NCBI GenBank assembly: GCA_902761635.1
Contig: CACWLG010000002.1
Coordinates: 1-64,000, forward strand
Direction: 5' to 3'
DNA from: Oscillospiraceae bacterium
GTDB lineage: Bacteria > Bacillota > Clostridia > Oscillospirales > Oscillospiraceae
DNA length: 64,000 nt
Numbering within the stretch: position 1 is the first letter of the stretch; every line of letters begins with the position of its first letter. Positions 17,762 to 26,318 of this stretch are shown in pieces. The translations under genes and the position numbers were made by a program. The notes beneath the pieces are model-generated. The model saw nothing but the letters and a program-made list of their open reading frames with translations, ran no database searches and was not told the origin of the DNA.

Positions 17762-19753
17762 TTATGACAGATAATCGTCAATGGCGGCGCGGACCCTCTT
17801 CACGGCCTCGTCCGCCGCAAGATCCGCAAACTGTGCGGCTGCGGCGCTGCGGTTTCCGCCGCCGCCGAGCTTTTCCATGATAATCTGAACATTGATGTCC
17901 CCAATGGAGCGGGCCGAGGCGAAGGAGCCGCCGTTTTTATCCGGCGCCACCACGATGGAAGCATCCACGCCGGAGATATTCAGCAGCTCATCGGCGGCCT
18001 TGGCGGCGACGATGCGCTCCTGCACCTCCTGGGGGGCCGCCAGGGCAATGCCCCGGTAGATCTCGGCCTGCTGCAGGATCTTGTATTTGGCGACCGTCTG
18101 CGTCAGGTCCGCCTGGAACAGGCGCTTGACGCTGCTGGTATCCGCCCCCTCGCTTCTCAGCCAGGAGGCCGCGTCAAAGGTGCGCTCACCGGTACGCAGG
18201 GTGAAGCTCTTGGTGTCGAGCACGATGCCGGCAAGCAGCGCCTCCGCCTCACAGCGCAGGATGTGCTTCACATCCGGCAGCTCCTGCAGGATCTCTGTCA
18301 CCAGCTCGCATGCCGAGGAGGCATAGGGCTCGATGTAGCTGAGGGCGGCATTCTGGATATACGTGGCCGCGACCCGGTGATGGTCGATGACGGCGACGCG
18401 CTCACACTGGGTCAGAAGCGCCGGCAACTCCACCTGCTCAGGCCGGTTGGTGTCCACCACGACGAGCAGCGTCCCCGGCTCGATCTTCCCGGAAAGCTCC
18501 GTCGGGGAGATAAAGGCGTCCTCATATTCCGGGGACAGGCGCACCATGTCGGCCAGAGGCTTGGCGGCGGAATGCTGGATATCCGCCACAATGGCGGCGG
18601 GCAGTCCCCGCTGGCGGGCGATGCTGTATACGCCCACGGCAGCGCCGTAGCTGTCCATATCGCCGTTGCGGTGACCCATGATGAGCAGGCCCGTGGATTC
18701 CTGAATGAGGTGGGAGAAGGAATTGGCCGTCACGCGGGAGCGGACCTTGGTGCGCTTTTCCACTTCAGACCCGCGGCCGCCGTAAAACTCAAAGTCCACC
18801 CGGTTGCGCACGACCGTCTGGTCGCCGCCGCGCGAGAGGGCAAGCTCGGCCGCGTTGATGGCGGCCTGCATCGCCTCTGCAAAGCTGTCGGCGTCGACGC
18901 CGAGGCCGATGCTGATGGAGGCGGTGATGCCGGTGGGGCTGACAACGGAGTGGATCTCCTCCGTGATGCGGAATTTCCCTTCCTTGAGCTTTTCAAGGTC
19001 CTGCCGCTCCATCATGAGCAGATAGCGGTCCCGGTCATAGCGGCGCAGGATGCCCTGAAAGTCGGCACACCAGTGGACAAGCTTGTCCTCCACCGCGTTG
19101 CGCAGGTCGTTTGACACCCGCTCCGGCTGGTTTTTCATCAGCTCGTCCAGGTTGTCGATGATGATGATGCCGGCCACGGGGCGGCTGTTTTCAAAGGCAA
19201 TGCGGATGTCGTCATACTCCGTCACATCCACCCAGTAGGTGATGCCCATGAAGACACTGCCCGCGTCCTGCTCCTCATGGTCACTGCTGATGAGCGTCCC
19301 GTGAAGCCGATATTTGCGGCCGTTGATCTCCAGCAGCGTCGGGTAGAGGGTCTTCCCCTCCAGAAGCCAGCCGCCGGTAAACTGCGGCACAAGCTGGGCA
19401 ATGCTCGCGTCGAGACGGGTGCCGGTCTCGCCGCACATCTTGAAAAACTGGTCGTTTCCCCAGACGATGCGGGAATCCTCCAGCTTGAAGATGGCGATGG
19501 GCAGGGGGAAATTCGTCAAGGTGCTGCTCTTTGCGTTTTCCGTCTCATACAGGCGGGATTCGATATGAGCGGCGAGAGCCTTTTCCCTGCGGCTTGCCAG
19601 CAGCAGGTTTGCCACCAGCAGTACGGCGACCGCCAGAGCGCAGGCGGCGGCCAGGACGTTCTGCCCCAGCCGGACCGAGACCGCCGCGAGCAGCAGCAAA
19701 AGAATATACGGGAGTTTGCCCGGTTCCACCAGGCGGCGCAGCGTCTTGTTCAA
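17762..19753 (-). CDS. gdpP: Cyclic-di-AMP phosphodiesterase GdpP
   Basis: A 663-residue membrane protein that degrades cyclic di-AMP, the second messenger for potassium and cell-wall homeostasis. Two membrane helices (about 13-53), a PAS-like domain (75-180), a degenerate GGDEF domain (190-315) in which the active loop reads YDRDRY, a DHH domain (355-500) with MGHRNGDMDS and the diagnostic IDHH, and DHHA1 ending in GGGGNRSAAA. I take TTG 19753 as the start because GGAGGAGGTG lies five bases upstream and the length then equals the family norm (about 660). rplI and dnaB follow, an arrangement common in Firmicutes. Confidence 0.95.
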   Translation of the reverse strand: MNKTLRRLVEPGKLPYILLLLLAAVSVRLGQNVLAAACALAVAVLLVANLLLASRREKALAAHIESRLYETENAKSSTLTNFPLPIAIFKLEDSRIVWGNDQFFKMCGETGTRLDASIAQLVPQFTGGWLLEGKTLYPTLLEINGRKYRLHGTLISSDHEEQDAGSVFMGITYWVDVTEYDDIRIAFENSRPVAGIIIIDNLDELMKNQPERVSNDLRNAVEDKLVHWCADFQGILRRYDRDRYLLMMERQDLEKLKEGKFRITEEIHSVVSPTGITASISIGLGVDADSFAEAMQAAINAAELALSRGGDQTVVRNRVDFEFYGGRGSEVEKRTKVRSRVTANSFSHLIQESTGLLIMGHRNGDMDSYGAAVGVYSIARQRGLPAAIVADIQHSAAKPLADMVRLSPEYEDAFISPTELSGKIEPGTLLVVVDTNRPEQVELPALLTQCERVAVIDHHRVAATYIQNAALSYIEPYASSACELVTEILQELPDVKHILRCEAEALLAGIVLDTKSFTLRTGERTFDAASWLRSEGADTSSVKRLFQADLTQTVAKYKILQQAEIYRGIALAAPQEVQERIVAAKAADELLNISGVDASIVVAPDKNGGSFASARSIGDINVQIIMEKLGGGGNRSAAAAQFADLAADEAVKRVRAAIDDYLS

Positions 19754-19810
19754 GCGTACACCTCCTCCGTAAAAAACAGGGTTGGCAGATAATCTATGAT
19801 ACGATGTTAC

Positions 19811-19839
19811 ATTATACCAAATTTCCCGGCTGTTTACAA
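19811..19839 (-). promoter_or_regulatory. Promoter of gdpP
   Basis: Minus strand TTGTAA (19839-19834), 17 bases, perfect TATAAT (19816-19811), about 57 bases before the TTG start. Confidence 0.8.
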
Positions 19840-19922
19840 TCATAAATTGCATCGCAGCTGCAATAATAGCTCTGTACGACACATACAAAGCTGACACGCG
19901 ATCAGCAGGGAGGAGACAGAGC

Positions 19923-20942
19923 ATGAAAGCAGTGATCCTGGCGGGCGGACTGGGGACAAGGCTGCGCCCGGTGACAGGAGAGCATCCCAAGCCCATGGTG
20001 CCGCTGCTCGGCAAGCCGATGATGGAGCATATCGTGGCGCTGCTGCGGGAAAACGGATTTACCCAGGTGTGCGCCGCGCTGCACTACCGGGCGGGAGAGA
20101 TCATGGCGCACTTCGGCGATGGGCGGCGTTTCGGCGTGAGCATGGAGTACCGCATCGAGACGGAGAACCTCGGCACGGCAGGGAGCGTGCGAAACTGCAG
20201 GGACTTCTTCGGGGAGGAGGACTTCCTTGTCATCTCCGGAGATGCGGCCTGCGATTACGATCTCCGGCGCCTCATGCAGGCCCACCGGGAGAAGCATGCC
20301 GCGGTGACCATCGCCCTCAGCTCCCAGCGCCTGCCCCTGCGTTACGGCCTTGCCGTGACGGATGAGGAGGGGAATATCCGCAGCTTTATCGAAAAGCCGG
20401 ACTGGCCCCGGGTGGTGACGGATCTTGTGAACACCGGCATCTATGCCCTCTCGCCGCGGGCGATGGATTATGTGCCGGAGGGCGGCTTCGACTTCGGCAA
20501 GGATCTCTTTCCCCTCCTCCTTCGGGAGGGAGAGCGGGTCTGCGGCCTGGAGATGGAGGGCTACTGGCAGGACATCGGCACTCCGCAGGACTACTACCGC
20601 TGCTGCGCCGACGCCCTGGACGGCAGGCTCCGCCTCGAACCGGGGGAGGCCTTCCGCCTTGCCAAAAGCGAGCCCGCGGCGGACCGGGAGGAAGAGGGCT
20701 TCGTCACAAGCTGCGCCTGCGAGGACCGGGCTCGGCTCATGGGCACGCTCTCGGAGCTGATGCTGGATATGGGCGCCGAGTACGACGACGGCATCCGCCT
20801 CAAAGGGAAGGACTATGAGCTGCACATCTGTCCCAGCGCGGTGAAAAGCGCCGTGCGCATCGCGGTGCGCTCGGAGGATGCCGAGCTTGCACGCACCCTG
20901 TGCCTCACGGCAAAGGATCTGGCGGAGAAGCTCAGAATGTAA
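19923..20942 (+). CDS. Sugar-phosphate nucleotidyltransferase with a phosphomutase-like C-terminal tail
   Basis: A 339-residue protein. Residues 1-230 are a complete NTP_transferase domain: MKAVILAGGLGTRLRP with the nucleotide loop, HPKPMVP, ISGDAACDYDL with the metal Asp, EKPDW and VNTGIY. This is closest to the mannose-1-phosphate guanylyltransferase-like half of large clostridial bifunctional proteins. Residues about 270-339 (MGTLSELM...DDGIRLKG, ending ELARTLCLTAKDLAEKL) resemble the fourth domain of phosphomannomutase/phosphoglucomutase, while the mutase domains I-III are absent. So this looks like a condensed version of that fusion. The sugar is not determinable. The gene stands alone, divergent from gdpP, with GGAGGAG upstream and a hairpin after it. 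Confidence 0.85.
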   Translation: MKAVILAGGLGTRLRPVTGEHPKPMVPLLGKPMMEHIVALLRENGFTQVCAALHYRAGEIMAHFGDGRRFGVSMEYRIETENLGTAGSVRNCRDFFGEEDFLVISGDAACDYDLRRLMQAHREKHAAVTIALSSQRLPLRYGLAVTDEEGNIRSFIEKPDWPRVVTDLVNTGIYALSPRAMDYVPEGGFDFGKDLFPLLLREGERVCGLEMEGYWQDIGTPQDYYRCCADALDGRLRLEPGEAFRLAKSEPAADREEEGFVTSCACEDRARLMGTLSELMLDMGAEYDDGIRLKGKDYELHICPSAVKSAVRIAVRSEDAELARTLCLTAKDLAEKLRM

Positions 20943-20946
20943 AAAA

Positions 20947-20976
20947 GCAGAGTGCCTGATCACTCTGCTCTTGCTT
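20947..20976 (+). terminator. Hairpin after the nucleotidyltransferase
   Basis: A 9-bp perfect stem (20947-20955 with 20962-20970) followed by a mixed C/T tract rather than a clean T-run; a probable but weak terminator. The rest of the gap up to 21184 holds only a 23-codon frame and no convincing gene. Confidence 0.6.
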
Positions 20977-21184
20977 TCCCAAAAAGGATTTATGATAATG
21001 AAGAAACGCTTGGTTCTTTGCTGCTTGCACCTTGATAATACCGCAAAGATGTTTCAAAGGATACGCTGATTCTGTTACCAATTTGTAAAAACATGCAAAT
21101 ACTTTGACACTCCTCGCGAGGTGCTTCGGTCAAGTTCCTCATGCTGCTCCCCCATAAAACACAGTGTTCTATGGAAAAACAGTA

Positions 21185-21616
21185 TCAGATCATGTACACA
21201 AAACCGTCGGGATTGGGACTGGCAATATCCCGGATCGTGTAGCGACTGAGATAGTTGTTCACAAGCTCATCCAGCCCCTGCCAGAGCGGGAGCGTCCTGC
21301 ACTGCCCGGCGCGCGGACAGGTCTTGCTGCCCTCCTCCAGGCAGGCCACCGGGGCAAGCGGCCCCTCCGCCGCGCGCAGCACCTCCAGCACGGTGATCTC
21401 GCCGGGGTCCCGGCTCAGGCGGTAACCGCCGCCCTTGCCGCGCAGCCCGTCCAGCAGCCCGGCCTTGACAAGCAGCTTCACAATGCTCTCCAGATACTTT
21501 TCGGAGATCTCCTGCCTTTCGGCGATTTCCTTGAGCGTGATATAGGAATCGCCGGGGTGCTCGGCCAGATCGGCCAGCACACGCAGGGCATAACGCCCCC
21601 GCGTGGAAATCATCAT
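21185..21616 (-). CDS. Rrf2-family transcriptional regulator (IscR-like)
   Basis: A 143-residue winged-helix regulator. It begins with the family hallmark ISTRGRYALRVL, has the recognition helix region EISEKYLESIVKLL and the GKGGGYRL wing. Three cysteines, Cys92, Cys100 and Cys106, match the Fe-S ligand cluster of IscR-type proteins, so it probably holds a [2Fe-2S] or related cluster and senses Fe-S status or redox. No isc/suf genes are in the window, so its targets may be elsewhere. The promoter region contains an inverted repeat over the -10 box, suggesting autoregulation. Confidence 0.9.
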   Translation of the reverse strand: MMISTRGRYALRVLADLAEHPGDSYITLKEIAERQEISEKYLESIVKLLVKAGLLDGLRGKGGGYRLSRDPGEITVLEVLRAAEGPLAPVACLEEGSKTCPRAGQCRTLPLWQGLDELVNNYLSRYTIRDIASPNPDGFVYMI

Positions 21617-21640
21617 GTCGGTGTCCTCCTGTTCTTTTCC

Positions 21641-21677
21641 TATAACTGATTATAACGCCAGGTTGATGGGATTTCAA
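21641..21677 (-). promoter_or_regulatory. Promoter and probable operator of the Rrf2 gene
   Basis: Minus strand TTGAAA (21677-21672), 17 bases, TATAAT (21654-21649). The -10 box is part of an inverted repeat, TATAA-TCAG-TTATA (21654-21641), well placed for self-repression. Confidence 0.75.
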
Positions 21678-21715
21678 GCACTTATTAAAACAAGGCCAAA
21701 TACAAAAATTGGTGC

Positions 21716-21744
21716 TTGTGCATAGAGGAAAAATGTGCTAAGAT
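21716..21744 (+). promoter_or_regulatory. Promoter of the exported acidic protein gene
   Basis: TTGTGC (21716-21721), 17 bases, TAAGAT (21739-21744), about 76 bases before ATG 21821. Confidence 0.55.
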
Positions 21745-21820
21745 TTACATAATATCCGAAAAGCAACGGCGGCGCCCTCAGCGCGGCCGTGTAAATCTGC
21801 AAAACCTGCAGGAGGAGACG

Positions 21821-22894
21821 ATGAGAGCAGAACTGTACAGGGGGCTCTGCCTTCTGTTGATTCTGATCATGCTCTTTACCATACAGCCTGCGGCCTTCGG
21901 CGAGGAGATCCTTTTTGAGGAGTCTGTTGAATCGCCGGAGCCTGTCCCTGAAACAGAAGAGACGGCGGAGGAGCTTCTGCCCGCCCCGGAGGAGACACTG
22001 ACCGAAGACGAAGAGCATGAGCTGTGGATTGAGAATACGGAGGCCTACGAAGCCGCGGAGGAAGATGCCGCCGGCGACGTTCGCTATTCAGGCTGCGGCC
22101 TCGTCCTCAGCGATCGGATCGGGCTTGTCTTCTATGTCGACGTGCCCGAGGCGCTGCGTGACGGCGCTTACATGCGCTTTGACGGGAGCGGTATAGACAG
22201 ACGCTTCGAGATTCCGGATGCGGCGGATGAACACGGACTCTACCGATTCATCTGCTGGCTCAGCCCGCTGGAGCTTGCGCGCGAAATCACGCCTGCCTTC
22301 TGCTGGCAGGAGCTGAGCGTACCCGGTGAGGCGACCTCGGTCAGAAGCTTCATCGAGGCCGTGGGGGAGGACAGCGACCGGTATGCCCTGCTGACGGCCC
22401 TTGGAAACTACGGGCACTATGCCGAGCTCTGCTACGGCAGCACCGAAGCGGAGATGCCGCGGTATGGCGACGAGGATTATGATCATGACGCAATCTGTGC
22501 GGCTCTTTCCAATCAGAAAATGCAGTGGACAAGCGCGGGCAGGATCGCGCAGGCCGTCCCTCTGATCCGCGTGGACCCGGATTTCCGGCTTATGCTGTCG
22601 CTCGGAACGCCTGACAGCGTCGCGGAGGGGTTCGAGGTCACCGTCTACGGCGCTGTGATCGAGCCTGACGAGGATGCGTGTTATCCGCTGGCGGCGGTCT
22701 ATGTGAACGGCTTCGGAACCATGCTGGATGTGGATATCAAGGATGTCGGCGCACATGCGTCGCTGAAGCTGTCCGCCCTTTCTGTGGTTCGGGAGGCACT
22801 GGACCCCAAGAGCTCCTGCACCCCGGAGCAGAAGGATTTCTGCGCGGCACTCTATACCCTATATGAGGCGGTCAGGACTTGGAACGCGGTTTGA
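21821..22894 (+). CDS. Exported protein of unknown function
   Basis: A 357-residue protein with a signal peptide (positive start, hydrophobic 7-21, cleavage likely after AAFGE near 26-28), then an acidic Glu/Pro linker (30-75) and a folded region. The segment GLVLSDRIGLVFYVDVPE, the later LLTALGNYGHYAELCYG and DVDIKDVGAHASLKLSALSVV resemble a domain I recall from surface proteins of gut Clostridia (an IG-x-NFY-type strand followed by a LxNYGxYAQ helix), but I cannot name it. ATG 21821 is preceded by GGAGGAG. The lipoprotein gene follows 33 bases later, so they may be co-transcribed. Function unknown; probably cell-surface. Confidence 0.75.
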   Translation: MRAELYRGLCLLLILIMLFTIQPAAFGEEILFEESVESPEPVPETEETAEELLPAPEETLTEDEEHELWIENTEAYEAAEEDAAGDVRYSGCGLVLSDRIGLVFYVDVPEALRDGAYMRFDGSGIDRRFEIPDAADEHGLYRFICWLSPLELAREITPAFCWQELSVPGEATSVRSFIEAVGEDSDRYALLTALGNYGHYAELCYGSTEAEMPRYGDEDYDHDAICAALSNQKMQWTSAGRIAQAVPLIRVDPDFRLMLSLGTPDSVAEGFEVTVYGAVIEPDEDACYPLAAVYVNGFGTMLDVDIKDVGAHASLKLSALSVVREALDPKSSCTPEQKDFCAALYTLYEAVRTWNAV

Positions 22895-22927
22895 ACAAGC
22901 CCCGCCTCGAACGGAAGAGGATACAAG

Positions 22928-23560
22928 ATGAAAGAGAAGAGAACGACTGCCCGGGGCCTGCGGCTTGCCCTGTGCCTGCTGGCGGTCTGTGTGATGCTTG
23001 TAGGCTGCAGCCGGAAGCCGGCGGCGACCCCGAGTCCGGCACCGACCCCGACAGCGGCACCGACCCCAACAGCGGCGCCGACCCTGACGCCGCGCCCGAC
23101 GCCGACGCCTGCGCCTGCCCCGAGTCCGACGCCGACGCCGCTGCTGACGCCGCGCCCGAGAAACACACCGACGCCGTCCCCTTCGATGACGCCGATCCCC
23201 ATGCTGACGCCGCGTCCCACACCCTCATCGACGCCGCGCCCCACGCAAACCCCGCGCCCTGCGATCCAGCCGGCCTCTTCGCCGACACCGACGCCGAGAC
23301 CCAGCGCCGCCGTCAGCATCGTGGAGGACAACACCACCATATGGGATATCCTGTATTTTTACAAGGACCTGCTCCTTTGGCTTGACAGCCTGACGCCGCC
23401 CCCGCTCCCGCCGACGCCGACGCCCTCGCCGACACCCACCGTGACGCCGACCCCGACGCCGACACCCACCCCGACGCTTGCGCCGATCATCCCGGCAGAC
23501 GCCTGGTTTGACGGGAACCGCTGGGTCCTGGGCAGCGAGGTGGAGATCCCCCTCGGCTGA
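22928..23560 (+). CDS. Pro/Thr-rich lipoprotein
   Basis: A 210-residue lipoprotein: signal peptide with lipobox LVGC (lipid-modified Cys27), then about 95 residues of low-complexity Pro-Thr-Pro repeats (30-125), a short ordered block ([21 protein letters not shown], about 130-152, too short to classify), a second Pro-Thr stretch (158-185) and a C-terminal [20 protein letters not shown]. The repeats are based on CCGACGCCG-type codons. Such sequences act as cell-wall spacers. It follows the exported protein gene closely and may be its partner. Catalytic domain not seen. Confidence 0.75.
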   Translation: MKEKRTTARGLRLALCLLAVCVMLVGCSRKPAATPSPAPTPTAAPTPTAAPTLTPRPTPTPAPAPSPTPTPLLTPRPRNTPTPSPSMTPIPMLTPRPTPSSTPRPTQTPRPAIQPASSPTPTPRPSAAVSIVEDNTTIWDILYFYKDLLLWLDSLTPPPLPPTPTPSPTPTVTPTPTPTPTPTLAPIIPADAWFDGNRWVLGSEVEIPLG

Positions 23561-23587
23561 CAATACATAGAATGAAGGGGCTGAAAA

Positions 23588-23674
23588 AAACCTGCGCGGT
23601 TGATACCGCGTAATATCAACACCGCAGGGGCGGGTACCCTCGACCGCCCGGCGGGACAGTCCGGGTAAGCGAAC
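23588..23674. repeat. Pair of intergenic hairpins after the Pro/Thr lipoprotein
   Basis: Two inverted repeats in a row: one of 15 bp with two mismatches (about 23590-23627, ending CCGCAGG) and one with a GGGCGG/CCGCCC stem (about 23628-23652). They precede the terminator and look like a dispersed intergenic repeat rather than a gene. Confidence 0.45.
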
Positions 23675-23722
23675 AAATCCCCCGGCAAATTCGTACAATA
23701 CCACGGATTTGCCGGGGGATTT
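23675..23722. terminator. Strong bidirectional terminator
   Basis: A perfect 16-bp stem (23675-23690 with 23707-23722) with AAAT/ATTT ends, between the lipoprotein gene and the converging MATE gene. Confidence 0.9.
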
Positions 23723-23779
23723 CTGCGTTTTGATAGCTTTTTTCTCGTGCGGGACGTTTTTCCGAACCCGGCACTTGTC

Positions 23780-25165
23780 TCAGGATTCGCGGTTCAGCAG
23801 TGTCTCGGCCCCGAGACGCCTGCGGCGCTGATGCCAGGCATAGATAAGCTCGATCACGCAGCAGGCGATCCAGCCCACCGGATAGCCGAAGCCCACAATG
23901 CGTGGTGTGTTGGCAACATAGCGCGTGACAAAATACAGATAGCACTGCCGCAGCACCACAAAGGTCGAGAGCATGATGACCATGGGCCCGCGGGAATCCC
24001 CTCGCCCGCGCAGTGCGCCCGCCAGCACGTGGTTGACGCAGTTGAAAATCATGAAAAAGACGTTGGTGCGCACGAAAAGCACGCCGTAGCGGATCACGGC
24101 GGGGTCTGGGGAGAACAGGCGCACAGCCCCCGGAGCAAAGGCATAGAGCAGAAGCGCGATCACGCCGGTCACGCTGCAGGTCATCTCAATGGCTGTCACC
24201 GTGCCGCGGTCGCTGCGCCGGTCATCTCCCGCGCCGATGTTCTGGCTGACAAAGGTGGTGGACGCCATGGACATGCTCTGCATGGGCAGCATGATGAACT
24301 GGTCCAGCTTGTTGTAGCCGCTCCAGCCTGCCATCACGTCCGAGCCGAAGACATTGATATAGCCCTGCACAAAGATGTTGGAGAAGGACGTGACGACCGA
24401 CTGGATGGCGGCAGGCATACCAACGGCGAAGATCTTGCCGAGGATGGCCCCGTCGATGCTGAGCTCGCGCCAGCTCATACGGTACACATCGCGCGTACGC
24501 GTGAGAAGTGTCAGGATCAGCACCGCCGAGAGAAACTGCGACAGGACCGTGGCAATGGCAGCCCCGGCGATCCCGGCCTTGAGCACGATGACGAAGAAGA
24601 GGTCCAGCAGGATATTCAGCACGCTCGTGAGGATCAGAAAGTACAGCGGCCTCGTGGAATCGCCCACGGCGCGCAGGATGCCGCTTCCCATATTATAAAT
24701 GAGAAGCCCTGCAATGCCGCCGAAGTAGATGCGCAGATAGAGCGACGCATCCTGCAGCACGTCCTCGGGTGTGCGCATGATGCCCAGCAGCGGCTTTACC
24801 AGCACGACCCCCAGAACAGAGAAGGCAAGGCTCAGCACAAAGGTGGCGGCCATGGTGGTTTCAATGGCGGCATGCAGCTTCTCTCTGTCGCGCGCGCCGA
24901 AATAACGGCTGATGAGTACCGCGGCGCCGATGGAGAAGCCGTTGAAGAAGAACACCAGCATGTTCACGATCACGGTGGTAGAGCCGATGGCAGCCAGGGC
25001 CTGCTTGCTGACAAAGTTGCCCACGATCACGGAGTCCACCGTGTTATACAGCATCTGGAAGACGTTGCCCAGCATCAGCGGCAGCGCGAAGGACACAAGC
25101 TGCTGCAGGATCGGTCCCTGCGTCATATCCCGCGCCGTGGATTGTCTCTGCGGTGAGAGTGCCAT
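23780..25165 (-). CDS. MATE-family efflux transporter
   Basis: A 461-residue polytopic membrane protein with about 12 helices. The N-terminal half has LPLMLGNVFQMLYNTVDSVIVG and ALAAIGSTT, and the second half the matching FVQGYINVFG...AGWSGYNKLDQF region, as in cation-coupled multidrug and toxic-compound exporters (MATE/DinF-like). Start ATG 25165 was chosen since AGGAGG lies about 10 bases upstream and the homology begins right after; a longer upstream frame is unsupported. Substrate unknown. It is monocistronic, converging on the lipoprotein gene. Confidence 0.92.
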   Translation of the reverse strand: MALSPQRQSTARDMTQGPILQQLVSFALPLMLGNVFQMLYNTVDSVIVGNFVSKQALAAIGSTTVIVNMLVFFFNGFSIGAAVLISRYFGARDREKLHAAIETTMAATFVLSLAFSVLGVVLVKPLLGIMRTPEDVLQDASLYLRIYFGGIAGLLIYNMGSGILRAVGDSTRPLYFLILTSVLNILLDLFFVIVLKAGIAGAAIATVLSQFLSAVLILTLLTRTRDVYRMSWRELSIDGAILGKIFAVGMPAAIQSVVTSFSNIFVQGYINVFGSDVMAGWSGYNKLDQFIMLPMQSMSMASTTFVSQNIGAGDDRRSDRGTVTAIEMTCSVTGVIALLLYAFAPGAVRLFSPDPAVIRYGVLFVRTNVFFMIFNCVNHVLAGALRGRGDSRGPMVIMLSTFVVLRQCYLYFVTRYVANTPRIVGFGYPVGWIACCVIELIYAWHQRRRRLGAETLLNRES

Positions 25166-25419
25166 AAAGCCCCGCCCTCCTTTAAAACCGTCACTGCCTG
25201 GTGAGAGTCTAATGCAAATCCCGGGTGCTGTCAAGTACGGCCAGGAGGGTGGAACCATGCTCGTTCATTTCATAAAAATGCCCTGGAGAGAGTCCCCTCT
25301 GAACTCCCCGGAAGGCGTTTCATGAAACAGCTGAGTGTAACCATAAATATTTTGTTGCATTTGCCCGCGCATGGGGATATACTGACCGGGCATGAACATT
25401 TTGCAAAGGGAGAAAAACA

Positions 25420-26298
25420 ATGGAACAGCGGAAGAAAAAAAGCGGCGACCGCTTTGATGGCTACTGGCTGCGGGACGAAGCCCCGGCCCTCGGCCAGTTC
25501 ATGGCCTACCTCATGCCCAACCGTGCCGACAATGAGGCACACATCAATGTCGATATCGACTGCCGCCCGCTCGACGCCTTTCTCGAAAAGAAGAACGCGG
25601 GACTGACAGAGGACAAATACACCTATTTTCACATTTTTCTTGCCGCCATGGTCAAGTGCTTTGTGCTGCGCCCGCGCATGAACCGCTTCATCTCCGGCAA
25701 CCGCCTGTATATGCGCGATCATATCTCCGTGTCCTTTGTGGTCAAGAAGAAATTCGAGGACAAATCCGAAGAAGGGCTTGCCTATAAAAAGTACGATGAG
25801 AACGACACCATCGACACCCTCCACAAGTCCATCCTGGAGGAGATCCACCAGTGCCGCCGCGAAGATGTGCTGGATAATTCCACCGACATGATGACAAAGC
25901 TTTTGAGGCTGCCGCGCTGGCTGCTTCGTATCATCGTGGACATTCTCTTTGCCCTCGACCGCAACGGGAAGGTACCGTATGATCTCATCAAGGCTGATCC
26001 CAACTATTCCTCCATCTTCCTGACAAACCTCGGCTCCATCGGCCTTGACAGCGGTTACCACCACCTGAACAACTGGGGCACCAACTCCTTCTTCGGCGTG
26101 ATCGGCAAAAAGCACCTGGCCCCCGAATGGCATGAGGACGGCACGCACACGGTCCGTCCGGTGATCACGCTGGGCCTTACGCTCGATGAGCGCATCGGCG
26201 ACGGCTTTTATTACGCCGGGACGGTGCGCCTGCTGCACAAGATCCTGGAGAACCCCGAGATCCTGGAGCAGCCCTTCTCCACACCTGTGGAATACTGA
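25420..26298 (+). CDS. Stand-alone 2-oxoacid-dehydrogenase acyltransferase (E2)-like protein
   Basis: A 292-residue protein of the CAT/E2 acyltransferase fold without lipoyl or E1/E3-binding domains. The C-terminal block, FLTNLGSIGLDSGYHHLNNW followed by VITLGLTLDERIGDGFYYAG, corresponds to the E2 catalytic core, where the standard motif is DHRxxDG. Here the catalytic His is Glu (DERIGDG), so ordinary lipoate-dependent transfer is doubtful. The next gene, an acyl-CoA ligase, starts 21 bases downstream, so the two likely act together on an acyl-CoA. GGAGAAAAAC supports the ATG. Substrate unknown. Confidence 0.75.
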   Translation: MEQRKKKSGDRFDGYWLRDEAPALGQFMAYLMPNRADNEAHINVDIDCRPLDAFLEKKNAGLTEDKYTYFHIFLAAMVKCFVLRPRMNRFISGNRLYMRDHISVSFVVKKKFEDKSEEGLAYKKYDENDTIDTLHKSILEEIHQCRREDVLDNSTDMMTKLLRLPRWLLRIIVDILFALDRNGKVPYDLIKADPNYSSIFLTNLGSIGLDSGYHHLNNWGTNSFFGVIGKKHLAPEWHEDGTHTVRPVITLGLTLDERIGDGFYYAGTVRLLHKILENPEILEQPFSTPVEY

Positions 26299-26318
26299 CG
26301 CATACAAGGAGCAGCGAT

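Noticed and set aside
20998-21069. A 23-codon frame beginning MKKRLVLCC
   Set aside because: Has an AAGGA at a slightly long distance, but too short and isolated to support a gene.
23030-23500. Short tandem repeats that could suggest a CRISPR-like or VNTR array
   Set aside because: They are codon-phase Pro/Thr repeats within a lipoprotein gene; there are no fixed-length spacers.
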